64,000 bases of DNA from Shinella sp. UYSO24 (GTDB lineage Bacteria > Pseudomonadota > Alphaproteobacteria > Rhizobiales > Rhizobiaceae): NCBI GenBank assembly GCA_902167985.1, contig CABHNZ010000015.1, positions 99,759 through 163,758 on the forward strand, in the 5' to 3' direction. How positions within the stretch are numbered: position 1 is the first letter of the stretch; every line of letters starts with the position of its first letter. A program made the translations under genes and the position numbers. This document shows positions 37,395-46,683 of the stretch, piece after piece. Under the pieces are notes generated by a model, which was not told where the DNA came from, ran no database searches, and saw only the letters and a list, made by a program, of their open reading frames with translations.

Positions 37395-38302
37395 TCAGAG
37401 ACGCGCGTCGACCATGGCCGATGTCGGGATGGCAGGCTGGGCACCGGCCATGAGGCAGGCGAGAGAGCCGGCAATCGCGGCCCGCTTCAAGGCCTCTTCG
37501 AAGGACAGGCCCTGATCGAGCCCGGCGGCCAGATAGCCGCAGAACGTGTCGCCCGCGCCGACCGTGTCGACCGGCTCGATCTTCAGGCTCTCAACCCGCA
37601 GGATCTCGCCGTCACGGATGGCGATCGCGCCATCACCGCCGAGCGTCACGACATAGGTCTGGCCACGCTCGCCATGGAGCCGGCGAAGCGCTTCGAGGCG
37701 GGCTTCCGCGTTTCCCGGGTCGGAGGCCGCGCCGCCTGCCAGAAGCGCAAACTCGGTTTCATTGGCAACGACGATATCGGCAAGGGCTGCAAGCCGCACC
37801 GCATCATCGGTGAAGGGTGCCGTGTTGAAGACGGTCGTCACGCCGCTCTGACGTGCCGCGGCAAAAGCGGTCTCCACCGATGCTGCGGGCACTTCCAACT
37901 GCAGCATCAGGATATCGCCCGTAGACATGGCTGCGACGGCAGCCTCGGCCGCCGGCTGATCAACCTTACCATTGGCGGCCGGAACGACGGCGATCATGTT
38001 TTCGCCGGTGCCGCGACCAGAATGAGCGCCGTTCCCGTCGGCCCATCGACGTGCCTGACAAGCGACAGATCCGTTCCTGCCTCATCGAGAAGCGAAAGCG
38101 CCTCTGCGGCAAAGCCATCCTTGCCCACGGCACCGGCCATGCGGACCGAAGAGCCGGCACGGCGGGCGGCCAGCGCCTGATTGGCGCCCTTGCCGCCGGC
38201 AGCCGTCGCAAAACTCGTGCCCGGCACGGTTTCGCCGGGCGTCGGCAGACGTTCGGTATTGGCGATGAGGTCCATGTTGATGGAGCCGAAGACGGTAATC
38301 AT
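37395..38302 (-). CDS. rbsK: RbsK, ribokinase (one frameshift)
   Basis: Phosphorylates ribose at O5. The start is MITVFGSINMDLIANTERLP, followed by the ribose-binding loop TAAGGKGANQALAA. The C-terminal ATP/catalytic motif is PVDTVGAGDTFCGYLAAG. A missing base near 38003 separates the two halves (at ILVAGTGENMIAVVPAANG); repair gives 302 residues, the standard ribokinase size. No ribose transporter is adjacent, so it may serve nucleoside salvage; a nucleoside hydrolase lies 9 kb away. Confidence 0.92.
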
Positions 38303-38350
38303 GGGCAGGCCTGCTGTTTCTTAAAGAATTGCCGGACACTGCCGATACGC

Positions 38351-39619
38351 TCAGTCTTCGTCAACCACCTTGAAACGGAAGAGGCTTGTGCGAGGTTCAG
38401 TTCCCCTCGCCTCGGTTGGCCTGACCTCCTGAGCGCGCGTCGCCTCCGGCGGGCGCATCAAAGGCTGCGGTGGTCGCGCCTCGCCCGCGACCGATCGCTC
38501 GGCCGGTCTTTCAGCCTGTTTCTCCACCGACTTGTCCAGCGACCTGTCCAGCGACCTGTCCATTGGGCGTTCCAGTTCCAGCGCGCCGATGCGGGCTCCA
38601 CGTCGGGACAGTTTCTCCGAGGAGGTGACGATCTGCTCGACATCCTTCTGGGCCGAGAGGAAATGCGATTGCAGCTTGCGGGTTCGCTCGTCGAGACGGC
38701 CGAGATCATCCATCAACAGCGCCACTTCGCCCTGGATGAGATGCGCCTGTTCACGCATCCGCTGATCTTTCAGCACCGCCTGGATCACCTGGATGGAGAG
38801 AAGCAGGAGCGAGGGCGAGACGATGACGACGCGGGCGCGCTGCGCCTTCTGCACCACCGCTTCGAAATGCTCGTGCAATTCGGCAAAGATCGATTCCGAC
38901 GGCACGAAGAGGAAGGCGGTATCCTGCGTTTCGCCTGCAAGCAGATATTTCTCCGAAATGTCCCGGATATGGACTTCCATGTCGCGGCGGAACTGCTGGC
39001 CTGCGGCGCGGCGGGCTTCCGGCGCCGTCGCCTCGCGAAAGGCATTCCAGGCTTCAAGCGGAAATTTCGCATCGATGACGAGCGGCGGCGCGCCGTTGGG
39101 CATTCTCACCGTACAATCGGGACGGCTGCCATTCGAGAGCGTCGTCTGGAACTGGTAGGCGCCAAGCGGCAGGCCATCGGCAACGATTGCCTCCATGCGC
39201 CCCTGACCGAAGGCGCCGCGGGTCTGCTTGTTGGAGAGGATCGCCTGCAGGCCGACGACATCCTTCGCCAGCGTCTGGATATTGTTCTGCGCCGCATCGA
39301 TGACCGCCAACCGCTCCTGCAATTGCCGCAGATTGTCATGGGTGGATTTCGTCTGTTCGGTGATCGAGGCGCCGAGCCGGTGGGTCATGCCGTCAAGCCT
39401 CTGGCCGACGACCGTATTGAGTTCCGACTGGCGCTGGGCGAGCGCCTCGGCCATTGCCGAAAAGCGGCCCTGCATCTCGCTCTGGATGCGGATCATCTCC
39501 GACATGCGCGCATCCGTCTCAGTCGCCTGCCGGGCCGCATCCGCCTGCCGGCGACGGCCGGATGCGATCAGGATGACGGCGAGGAGGAGCACCACGACCA
39601 GGGCGGCCGCTGCATGCAA
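38351..39619 (-). CDS. rmuC: RmuC, DNA recombination protein
   Basis: RmuC-family proteins limit inversion at short inverted repeats and have a coiled-coil plus nuclease-like domain. An N-terminal membrane helix (ALVVVLLLAVILIASG) is followed by a long coiled-coil and the conserved core with QTTLSNGSRPDCTVRMPNG, VIDAKFPLEAW and LFVPSESIFAELHEHF. The tail is charged and low in complexity. The frame is intact from the TTG at 39619, which has a GGAA element upstream. An ATG at 39671 looks like a better start but is out of frame by a shift that one missing base cannot fix, so the start is uncertain. Confidence 0.9.
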   Translation of the reverse strand: MHAAAALVVVLLLAVILIASGRRRQADAARQATETDARMSEMIRIQSEMQGRFSAMAEALAQRQSELNTVVGQRLDGMTHRLGASITEQTKSTHDNLRQLQERLAVIDAAQNNIQTLAKDVVGLQAILSNKQTRGAFGQGRMEAIVADGLPLGAYQFQTTLSNGSRPDCTVRMPNGAPPLVIDAKFPLEAWNAFREATAPEARRAAGQQFRRDMEVHIRDISEKYLLAGETQDTAFLFVPSESIFAELHEHFEAVVQKAQRARVVIVSPSLLLLSIQVIQAVLKDQRMREQAHLIQGEVALLMDDLGRLDERTRKLQSHFLSAQKDVEQIVTSSEKLSRRGARIGALELERPMDRSLDRSLDKSVEKQAERPAERSVAGEARPPQPLMRPPEATRAQEVRPTEARGTEPRTSLFRFKVVDED

Positions 39620-39782
39620 CGGCGTTTCCGGTGAGGACCATTTCGGGAAATCGGCTGAAAGTGTCGTTCATGGCCGGACTATAGCGAAAATCGGCACCGT
39701 GAAAAGATCAAAACGTGAACATTTATCGTATCGGGGCCGTAATTTCTGTTGGATCGCAGAAAAAGATCGGCTAAGGGAGGCG

Positions 39783-40298
39783 ATGACCATCAAGCCGCTT
39801 ATCATTCTTCCCGACCCGCTTCTCAGAGAGGTTTCCAAGCCGATCGAGACCGTGGATGCCGAGCTTCTGAAGCTTGCCGACGACATGCTGGAAACGATGT
39901 ACGACGCACCGGGCATCGGGCTTGCGGCGATCCAGATCGGTGTTGCGCGCCGCCTTCTCGTCATCGACGTGGCACGCGAGGACGAGCCGAAGGCGCCGAT
40001 GGTATTCATCAACCCGGAAATCGTCAGATCCTCCGACGAGCGTTCGGTCTATGAAGAGGGCTGCCTGTCAATTCCCGACTATTATGCCGAGGTGGAGCGG
40101 CCCGCGGCCGTCACCGTCAAGCATATCGGCCGCGACGGCAAGGAACATCTGGTCGAGGCGGACGGGCTGCTCGCCACCTGCCTGCAGCACGAGATCGACC
40201 ACCTGAACGGCGTGCTTTTCATCGACTATATCTCCCGCCTGAAGCGCGAGATGGTGATCCGTAAGTTCACCAAGGCCTCCAAGGGCAAGGCCGTCTGA
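39783..40298 (+). CDS. def: Def, peptide deformylase
   Basis: Removes the N-formyl group from new proteins. The three signature motifs are present in order: GIGLAAIQIGV, EGCLSIPDY (metal-binding Cys) and LLATCLQHEIDHLNGVLF (metal-binding His pair and catalytic Glu). Product 171 residues, intact frame. ATG 39783 has a GGGAGG ribosome site. It begins a def-(toxin-antitoxin)-fmt-truA run; deformylase and formyltransferase are functional partners, so the FitAB pair looks like an insertion between them. Confidence 0.97.
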   Translation: MTIKPLIILPDPLLREVSKPIETVDAELLKLADDMLETMYDAPGIGLAAIQIGVARRLLVIDVAREDEPKAPMVFINPEIVRSSDERSVYEEGCLSIPDYYAEVERPAAVTVKHIGRDGKEHLVEADGLLATCLQHEIDHLNGVLFIDYISRLKREMVIRKFTKASKGKAV

Positions 40299-40330
40299 GC
40301 CTTCGTTGAAACGCCCTGCGCGCCGCGATA

Positions 40331-40347
40331 TGATATCGGTGATATCA
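40331..40347. promoter_or_regulatory. Perfect palindrome before the antitoxin gene
   Basis: TGATATC-GGT-GATATCA is a perfect 7-3-7 palindrome, 16 bases before the antitoxin ATG. FitAB and VapBC complexes repress their own promoter by binding such palindromes, so this is probably the operator. Confidence 0.7.
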
Positions 40348-40362
40348 GAACAGGAGGCGCGC

Positions 40363-40643
40363 ATGGGTGATCTTCTCGTGAATGACGTCCCGGATGCATT
40401 GCGGCGCTCTCTTGAAAAGCGAGCAGACGAGGCAGGTCACAGCATTTCCGACGAGGTAAAGGCCATTCTCGAGCGTGAGGTCTCACTACGCCATCGACGC
40501 CTGAGAGATCAGGCCTCGATACGCTTCGCTCCATCATGCTCAATGTGGATGCCGAGGAAGCCGAAGCCTTTTCGCAGATCATGGACGAGATAGAAGCCGA
40601 GCGCAAAAAGGACTTCGGTCGGCCATACGAGGATTACGAGTGA
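40363..40643 (+). CDS. FitA/VapB-like ribbon-helix-helix antitoxin (one frameshift)
   Basis: The N-terminus MGDLLVNDVPDALRRSLEKR followed by ADEAGHSISDEVKAILERE is a typical FitA-like ribbon-helix-helix DNA-binding domain. After a missing base near 40519 the frame continues with DTLRSIMLNVDAEEAEAFSQ and ends DFGRPYEDYE, an acidic toxin-binding tail. Restored length is 93 residues. ATG 40363 has an AGGAGG ribosome site. The stop overlaps the toxin GTG start by 3 bases (GTGA). It should neutralise the PIN toxin and, with it, repress the operator at 40331. Confidence 0.85.
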
Positions 40644-41059
40644 TCGTCCTCGACACGAATGTCCTATCCGAACTGACGAAACCGGCCATGGATCCGGCTG
40701 TTGCGCTCTGGTATGGCCACAATGTCTAAGCCGATATCTATCTCTGCGATATTGTTTTGATGGAACAGGCTTACGGCGCATATAGGTTCTTTCAGCGGAC
40801 GGGGTCCGACCGCTATGAGCGCAAGCTTGCCGATACGCTTCAGTGGTTCGGCGGCAACATCCTGTCGTTCACCCGCCAGGATGCCGTTCTTTCCGGCAAG
40901 CTGCGCGCACGCCGTGAAAGCATCGGCCGGCCGATCTCCGTGCAGGATGCGATGATCGCGGCGACCTGTCTTGCGCATGGGGCAAGACTTGCGACGCGCA
41001 ACACAAAAGATTTCGACGGGCTTGATCTTCACCTGATAAACCCGTTTGAAGGCGGCTGA
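40640..41059 (+). pseudogene. FitB/VapC-like PIN-domain toxin with an in-frame stop
   Basis: A 139-codon frame starts at GTG 40640 (VIVLDTNVLSEL). It is interrupted by an in-frame TAA at 40727 and then continues in the same frame to 41059. PIN acidic residues are all present: Asp in VLDTN, Glu in LMEQAYG, Asp in SVQDAMIA and Asp in NTKDFDG. The end ATRNTKDFDGLDLHLINPFEGG is typical of FitB. Because the frame is kept, a nonsense substitution fits better than the deletions seen elsewhere. It could be a real inactivation, or an error. Translation from the in-frame TTG or ATG near 40757 would lack the first catalytic Asp. Confidence 0.75.
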
Positions 41060-41083
41060 CGCAAACGGCCGGATCGGAAACAC

Positions 41084-42029
41084 ATGTCTCTTCGCATCAT
41101 CTTCATGGGTACGCCCGATTTTTCCGTGCCGACGCTGCGCAGCCTGAAGGATGCCGGCCATGAGATCGTCGCCGTCTATACCCAGCCGCCGCGGCCGGGC
41201 GGGCGGCGCGGGCTCGATCTCGTCAAGTCTCCTGTGCATCAGCCGCCGAGCTTCTTGGCATTCCGGTGTTCACGCCGCTCAATTTCAAGGCGGAGGAGGA
41301 TCGTGCGGCCTTCATCGCCCATCAGGCGGATGTCGCGGTCGTCGTCGCCTATGGGCTGCTGCTGCCCGTCGCCATTCTCGAAGGCACGCGACTTGGCTGT
41401 TACAATGGTCATGCCTCGCTTCTGCCGCGCTGGCGCGGCGCTGCCCCCATTCAGCGGGCAATCATGGCCGGCGACGCAAAGACCGGCATGATGGTGATGA
41501 AGATGGAAAAGGGGCTCGATACCGGCCCCGTCGCCATCACCGCCGAGATTGCCATCACCGAGGACATGACGGCCGGCGAACTGCATGACGCCCTGATGCT
41601 TTCCGGCGCGCGCGCATGGTGGAAGCGATGAAAAAGCTCGAAGCGGACGACCTGCCGCTCACCACGCAGACCGAAGACGGCGTGCTTTACGCGGCCAAGA
41701 TCGACAAGGGCGAGACGCGGATCGATTTTTCGAAATCGGCGCGTGACGTGCATAATCACATTCGCGGTCTATCCCCCTTCCCCGGCGCGTGGTTCGAGGC
41801 GGAGATCAATGGCAAGGCGGAGCGGATCAAGGTGTTGTCGTCGCAGCTTGCCGATGGTTCTGGTGAGGCCGGTACGGTTCTCGATGGAGCGCTGACGATT
41901 GCCTGCGGCGATGGCGCGGTAAGGCTGACGAAGCTGCAGAAGGCCGGCGGCAAGCCTCTGCCCGCCGACGAGTTCCTGCGCGGTACCGTGATTGCGGCCG
42001 GCACGCGGCTTGCGACGGGAGCTGCCTGA
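41084..42029 (+). CDS. fmt: Fmt, methionyl-tRNA formyltransferase (two frameshifts)
   Basis: Formylates initiator Met-tRNA. It begins MSLRIIFMGTPDFSVPTL and has YNGHASLLPRWRGAAPIQRA, which contains the SLLPxxRG formyl-folate motif, and GLDTGPVA. The C-terminal domain begins near DFSKSARDVHNHIRGLSPFPGAW. Missing bases near 41240 and 41612 split it; repair gives 315 residues, normal for Fmt. The stop TGA overlaps the truA ATG (TGATG), so the two are coupled. Confidence 0.94.
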
Positions 42030-42783
42030 TGCCGCGGTTTCGCATGACCGTCGAATATGACGGCTCGACCTATGTCGGCTGGCAGATTCAGGATAATGGC
42101 GCCTCCGTGCAGGGCGCTTTGCAGAAGGCCATCCTGTCCTTGACCGGCGAGACGGTTTCCGTGCGCGGTGCCGGCCGTACCGATAGCGGTGTGCATGCGC
42201 TGGGACAGGTCGTCCATGCGGATCTTCGCGCGAGTGGCTGCCGCACAAGCTGCGCAATGCGCTCAACGCCCATCTGCAGATGGCGGACGAGAAGGTTTCC
42301 GTCGTCGAGGTGATGGCGGTGGATGATATGTTCGATGCGCGGTTTTCCGCCGTCAAGCGGCACTATCTCTACCGGATCATCAACCGGCAGGCACCGCTGG
42401 CCATCGAGGCCAAGCGGGCATGGTGGGTGGCGCGGACGCTCGATCACGAACAGATGCATGCGGCAGCGCAGATGCTCGTCGGGCATCATGATTTCACCAC
42501 CTTCCGCTCGGTGCATTGCCAGGCGGCAAGTCCTGTCCGTACGCTCGACCGGCTGGATGTGACCCGCACCGGCGATCTCATCGAGATCCGCGCCTCGGCG
42601 CAGAGCTTTCTGCACAACCAGATCCGCTCCTTTGCCGGAACGCTGAAACTGGCGGGTGATGGCAAGATGACGCCGGATGACGTGCGTGCAGCGCTTGAGG
42701 CGAAGGACCGCAAGGCCTGCGGCCCCGTGGCGCCGCCGGAAGGGCTCTATTTCATGAAGGTGGATTACAAGGGCGACCTGTGA
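42029..42783 (+). CDS. truA: TruA, tRNA pseudouridine(38-40) synthase (one frameshift)
   Basis: Makes pseudouridine in the anticodon arm. It begins MPRFRMTVEYDGSTYVGWQI, and the catalytic Asp lies in RGAGRTDSGVHALGQV. Later motifs are FSAVKRHYLYRI, HHDFTTFRSVHCQAASPVRTL and SFLHNQIRSFAGTL. A missing base near 42228 breaks the frame; repair gives 251 residues. It is translationally coupled to fmt. Its 3' end lies just before a RIME-like repeat. Confidence 0.94.
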
Positions 42784-42802
42784 GGGGCGATGTGTAACGC
42801 AC

Positions 42803-42888
42803 ACCGTCATCCTCGCCCTTGTGGCGAGGATCTAACCACGCTCATTATTGACGTGGACAGATCCTCTGGACAAGCCAGAGGAAGACGG
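42803..42888. repeat. RIME-like element, copy A
   Basis: Two adjacent palindromes separated by a short spacer, CATCCTCGCCCTTG..GGCGAGGATC and AGATCCTCTGG..CCAGAGGAAG. The overall form and the outer GTCAT/GAAGAC ends match copies B and C in this window. It overlaps the 3' end of the next minus-strand gene, whose last codons are repeat sequence. Confidence 0.75.
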
Positions 42889-43518
42889 CGGAGAGATCTG
42901 CAGGGGAAGATCCCCGAACTCAAAAATCGGGTAGACGCCGAGAAAGCGCTGCATGAACTGCGAGAGCACCATGTCCGGCACGATCAGCACCAGAACCATG
43001 GCGGTGACGATCAGCGGCTGCGGGCCGCAGACCATTTTCAGGAGCCGCGAGAGAACCACGACGCTCGCCACCAGAACGCAGAAATGCACGATGGCCAGCA
43101 GACCGCCGAGCTTGATGTTCAGGAGATAGAAGACGCTCAGGATCGCATAGGCATAGGCAAACGGTACCGACAGCCAGTTGAAGGTGATGACGATCGGGGC
43201 GAATTTCTTGCCGAGATCCATGACGATGCAGAGCACGCCGAGAAAGACCAGCGGCACCATCCAGTCGAGGATTTCCAGCATGCCGAGGCGGGCGAAGAAG
43301 ATGCCGCCGACATGCGCGTCATCCGGCAGGCCGCTCATGAACATGGCGCGCCACCAAACCCATGAAATCACCATGGCCGGCAGGCACCAGACGAAGGCCC
43401 AGAAGGACCGCATCATGCCACGATCTGAAAGATCGAGAAGGCGAAAGCCCTGGGCATCGCCTTTGACCAGCAGCCAGAGGCCGCTCATGTAAAGCTGCAA
43501 CTCGTTATAGGATGGCAT
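42832..43518 (-). CDS. Polytopic membrane protein, DUF6163-like
   Basis: A 228-residue protein that starts MPSYNELQLYMSGLWLLVKG and has about six hydrophobic helices. It sits in the position of a conserved rhizobial hypothetical downstream of dapE, and I link it to the DUF6163 group with moderate certainty. ATG 43518 overlaps the dapE stop by 14 bases, so translation is coupled. The C-terminus is odd: the last 19 or so codons (SSGLSRGSVHVNNERG) come from the RIME-like element at 42803-42888. That tail is probably a recent addition. Function is unknown. Confidence 0.75.
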   Translation of the reverse strand: MPSYNELQLYMSGLWLLVKGDAQGFRLLDLSDRGMMRSFWAFVWCLPAMVISWVWWRAMFMSGLPDDAHVGGIFFARLGMLEILDWMVPLVFLGVLCIVMDLGKKFAPIVITFNWLSVPFAYAYAILSVFYLLNIKLGGLLAIVHFCVLVASVVVLSRLLKMVCGPQPLIVTAMVLVLIVPDMVLSQFMQRFLGVYPIFEFGDLPLQISPPSSSGLSRGSVHVNNERG

Positions 43519-44697
43519 TATCGAACCAGCGGGAAATGAATGTCCCGTAGATTTGGGTGAGCGTTTCCAGATCGGCAAGGGCAACGCGCTCATCAACCAT
43601 GTGCATTGTCTGGCCAACGAGACCGAATTCCACCACCGGGCAGTAATCCTTGATGAAGCGCGCATCGGACGTGCCGCCGGTCGTCGACAGTTTTGGCTCG
43701 CGGCCGGTCACGGCTTCCACGGCGCCGGAGAGCGAGGCGATCAGGCCGTTGTTGCGCGTCAGGAAGACATGGCTCGGGCGTTCGGCCAGGTGATCTCGTA
43801 GCGGGTCGGTTCGCGGCCGGGACGCAGCGTCTCGTCGCTGGCAGCCGCTTCAAGCCGGCGCAGGATCTCGGCCTTCACCGTGTCTGCGGTCCAGGTGTCG
43901 TTGAAGCGGATGTTGAAGGCAAACTGCGCCTTCGAAGGAATGACATTGGTTGCCGTATTGCCGACGTCGATCGTCGTGACTTCCAGATTGGAAGCCGGGA
44001 ATTCCGGCGTGCCCTCGTCGAAGGGCGGCGACATCAGCGCATCGGCGAGCGGCAGCAGGCCGCGCACGGGGTTATCGGCGAGATGCGGATAGGCGGCGTG
44101 ACCCTGCACGCCCGAGACCGTGACCTTGCCCGAGACCGAACCGCGGCGGCCGATCTTGATCATGTCGCCGAGCACATCCGGATTGGTCGGCTCGCCGACG
44201 AGGCAGGCATCCCAGCGCTCACCCTTGTCAGTGGCCCATTTCAGAAGCTTTTCCGTGCCGTTGACGGCCGGGCCTTCCTCGTCGCCGGTGATCAGGAAGG
44301 AGATCGACCCCTTGGGCGCACCGTGCGCCTCGATATGGCGGGCGACGGCGGCGACGAAGCAGGCGATGCCGCCCTTCATGTCGACTGCGCCGCGGCCGAA
44401 CATTTCACCGCCTTCAATGGCGGCGGAAAAAGGCGGATGCCGCCATGCCGCCTCGTCGCCCGGAGGCACGACATCGGTATGGCCGGCAAACATCAGATGC
44501 GGCCCGTCTTGCCCAAGCCGTGCATAGAGGTTTTCGATGTCCGGCATGCCCGGATGGCTTGCCACCATGCGCTCGACGACAAAGCCGAGCGGCTTCAGCA
44601 TGGCCTCGAGCGCCGTCAGCGCACCGCCTTCCGCCGGGGTGACGGAAGGGCAACGGATCAGGGATCCAAGGTTTGCAATCGGATCTGCAGCGGACAT
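43505..44697 (-). CDS. dapE: DapE, succinyl-diaminopimelate desuccinylase (one frameshift)
   Basis: Zinc hydrolase of the lysine/diaminopimelate pathway that feeds peptidoglycan. The start is MSAADPIANLGSLIRCPSVT. Metal-binding motifs are MFAGHTDVVPPGD, GAVDMKGGIA and the catalytic Glu in TGDEEGPAVNG. A missing base near 43790 shifts the last 90 residues; restored, it ends IYGTFISRWFDNAIL and has 397 residues. It follows dapD after about 28 bases on the same strand. Its stop overlaps the start of the membrane protein gene. Confidence 0.95.
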
Positions 44698-44725
44698 CTT
44701 AAAACTCCGGCTCTCTGCTCGTCTC

Positions 44726-45585
44726 TTAGTCGCGCAGGAGTTCGTTGATGCCGGTCTTGGAGCGGGTCTTCTCGTCGACGGTCTTGACGATGACGGCGCA
44801 GTAGAGATGCGGGGCGGCCAGACCATTCGGCATGGTGGCGTTTGCAGAGGCCATGGAGCCGGCAACGACGACCGAGTAAGGCGGGACTTCGCCATAGGTG
44901 ACTTCGCCGGTGGCGCGATTGACGATCTTCGTCGACTTGCCGATGTAGACGCCCATGCGAGAACCGAGCCCTCGCGGATGATGCAGCCTTCGACGACTTC
45001 CGAACGGGCGCCGATGAAGCAATTGTCCTCGATGATCGTCGGGCCGGCCTGCATCGGCTCCAGAACGCCGCCAATGCCGACGCCGCCGGAGAGGTGAACA
45101 TGCTTGCCGATCTGGGCGCAGGAACCGACGGTGGCCCAGGTATCGACCATCGTGCCTTCATCGACATAGGCGCCGAGATTGACGAAGGACGGCATCAGCA
45201 CGACGTTCTTGGCGATATAGGCCGAGCGGCGCACGACGGTGTTCGGCACGGCGCGGAAGCCGGCGGAACGGAACTGGTTTTCACCCCAGTTTTCGAACTT
45301 GGAGGGAATCTTGTCCCACCAGGTGGAATTGCCCGGGCCGCCCTTGACGACTTCCATGTCGTTCAGGCGGAAGGAGAGGAGAACGGCCTTCTTGAGCCAC
45401 TGGTTGACCTTCCAGACGCCATCAGCGCCACGCTCGGCGACGCGGGCAGTGCCGCCATCCAGCAGGTTCAGCGCCTCTTCCACGGCATCGCGGATCTCGC
45501 CCTTGGTCGAGACGCTGACGCTGTCACGGTTGTCGAAGGCGGTTTCGATGGTGCTCTCAAGCGAGGAAAGGTCGGCGCTGCTCAT
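44726..45585 (-). CDS. dapD: DapD, tetrahydrodipicolinate N-succinyltransferase (one frameshift)
   Basis: Catalyses the succinylation step before DapE. The N-terminal part runs from MSSADLSSLESTIETAF through hexapeptide-type repeats of a left-handed beta-helix (AYIAKNVVLMPSFVNLGAYV, then VGIGGVLEPMQAGPTIIEDN). The C-terminal part ends KTRSKTGINELLRD. A missing base near 44957 breaks the frame at the coil MGVYIGKSTKIVNRATGEV; repair gives 286 residues. dapD and dapE are on one transcript, probably starting just upstream of 45585. Confidence 0.95.
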
Positions 45586-45754
45586 GGAAGTTCCTTAATC
45601 GTCACGCAATATCGTGATGTCGGGCGAGGATGGTCAATCTGTCCCTTTTGCTCTAAGCGAGCGCCCTTCGGGCGTCAACGTGAATTGGCATCGCAGGTAG
45701 GCGCGCAGGCCCTTTCGAGACGGGTCTTCGCATCAAGGGAAGGACTTGAAGCAT

Positions 45755-46618
45755 ATGGCAAGGGCAGGCGAGGATGCACAGAAGACCGAGGCTGGAGACT
45801 GGGATCCGCTGAAGGACAGCACAGAGGACAAGCGCGCCGCCGCCAAGCAGCCGCTGACGCCGCAGACGCTGTCTCCCACTTACCGGCTTGCCTATGCGGA
45901 CGAGGATTTTCTGGTGCGCCGCGAGCTACGCCCCGTCAGGCTGCAGCTGGAGCTTCTGAAGGCCGAGATGGTGCTTTCCGAAATGGGCATCCAGTCGACC
46001 GTGGTGATGTTCGGCGGTGCGCGTATTCCGGCCCCCGGCCAGGCGGCATGGGCGGCGCGCAACGAAAAGCAGAAGAAAAGCCTCGAAGACGCTTCGGTCT
46101 ATTACGACGAGGCCCGGCGCTTTGCCGTGATGTGCGGGGCGCAATCGGCCAAATACGACCACAAGGAATTCGTCGTCGTTACCGGCGGCGGGCCGGGCGT
46201 GATGGAGGCGGGAAACCGCGGTGCGACGGAAGCCGGGGCGCCGACGATCGGGCTCAACATCATGCTGCCGCACGAGCAGGCGCCGAACCGGTTCGTGACG
46301 CCGGAACTCGCCTTCAACTTCCACTATTTCGCCATCCGCAAGATGCATTTCCTGATGCGCGCCAAGGCCGTCGTGGTGTTTCCCGGCGGGTTCGGCACGC
46401 TGGATGAAATGTTCGAGGCGCTGACGCTGATCCAGACCAAGCGGATGGAGCGCGTGCCGCTCATTCTCTTCGGCGAAAAGTTCTGGCGGACGATCATCGA
46501 TTTCGAGGCGCTTGCCGATTTCGGCACGATCGCGCCGGAAGATATCGACCTCATCAATTTCGTCGACATCGCCGACGAGGCCTGGAAAGTTCTGGCGGAT
46601 TTCTATTCGTTCGACTGA
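45755..46618 (+). CDS. LOG-family protein (lysine decarboxylase-like, TIGR00730)
   Basis: A member of the LOG (cytokinin-riboside monophosphate phosphoribohydrolase) superfamily, larger than classical LOG proteins. The signature FVVVTGGGPGVMEAGNRGA and PGGFGTLDEMFEAL are both present. The N-terminal extension of about 90 residues is typical of this bacterial subgroup. ATG 45755 is favoured; a TTG 9 bases upstream is possible but badly spaced. Activity as a nucleotide 5'-monophosphate nucleosidase is likely from family. It is divergent from dapD. Confidence 0.87.
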   Translation: MARAGEDAQKTEAGDWDPLKDSTEDKRAAAKQPLTPQTLSPTYRLAYADEDFLVRRELRPVRLQLELLKAEMVLSEMGIQSTVVMFGGARIPAPGQAAWAARNEKQKKSLEDASVYYDEARRFAVMCGAQSAKYDHKEFVVVTGGGPGVMEAGNRGATEAGAPTIGLNIMLPHEQAPNRFVTPELAFNFHYFAIRKMHFLMRAKAVVVFPGGFGTLDEMFEALTLIQTKRMERVPLILFGEKFWRTIIDFEALADFGTIAPEDIDLINFVDIADEAWKVLADFYSFD

Positions 46619-46632
46619 TGCCGGAGACAAGA

Positions 46633-46662
46633 CCCTCATTCCCGCACTGGCGGGAATGAGGG
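46633..46662. terminator. Strong hairpin between converging genes
   Basis: A perfect 13-bp stem CCCTCATTCCCGC/GCGGGAATGAGGG with a 4-base loop lies 15 bases after the LOG gene and 22 before the nucleoside hydrolase stop. It may be a terminator or a short palindromic repeat. Confidence 0.75.
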
Positions 46663-46683
46663 AGATCACAAGAGGGCCTGCTC

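Noticed and set aside
39619..39671. Frameshift in rmuC like those of the other genes
   Set aside because: The ATG at 39671 is out of frame by a shift that one missing base cannot fix, so I left the start open instead of counting a break.
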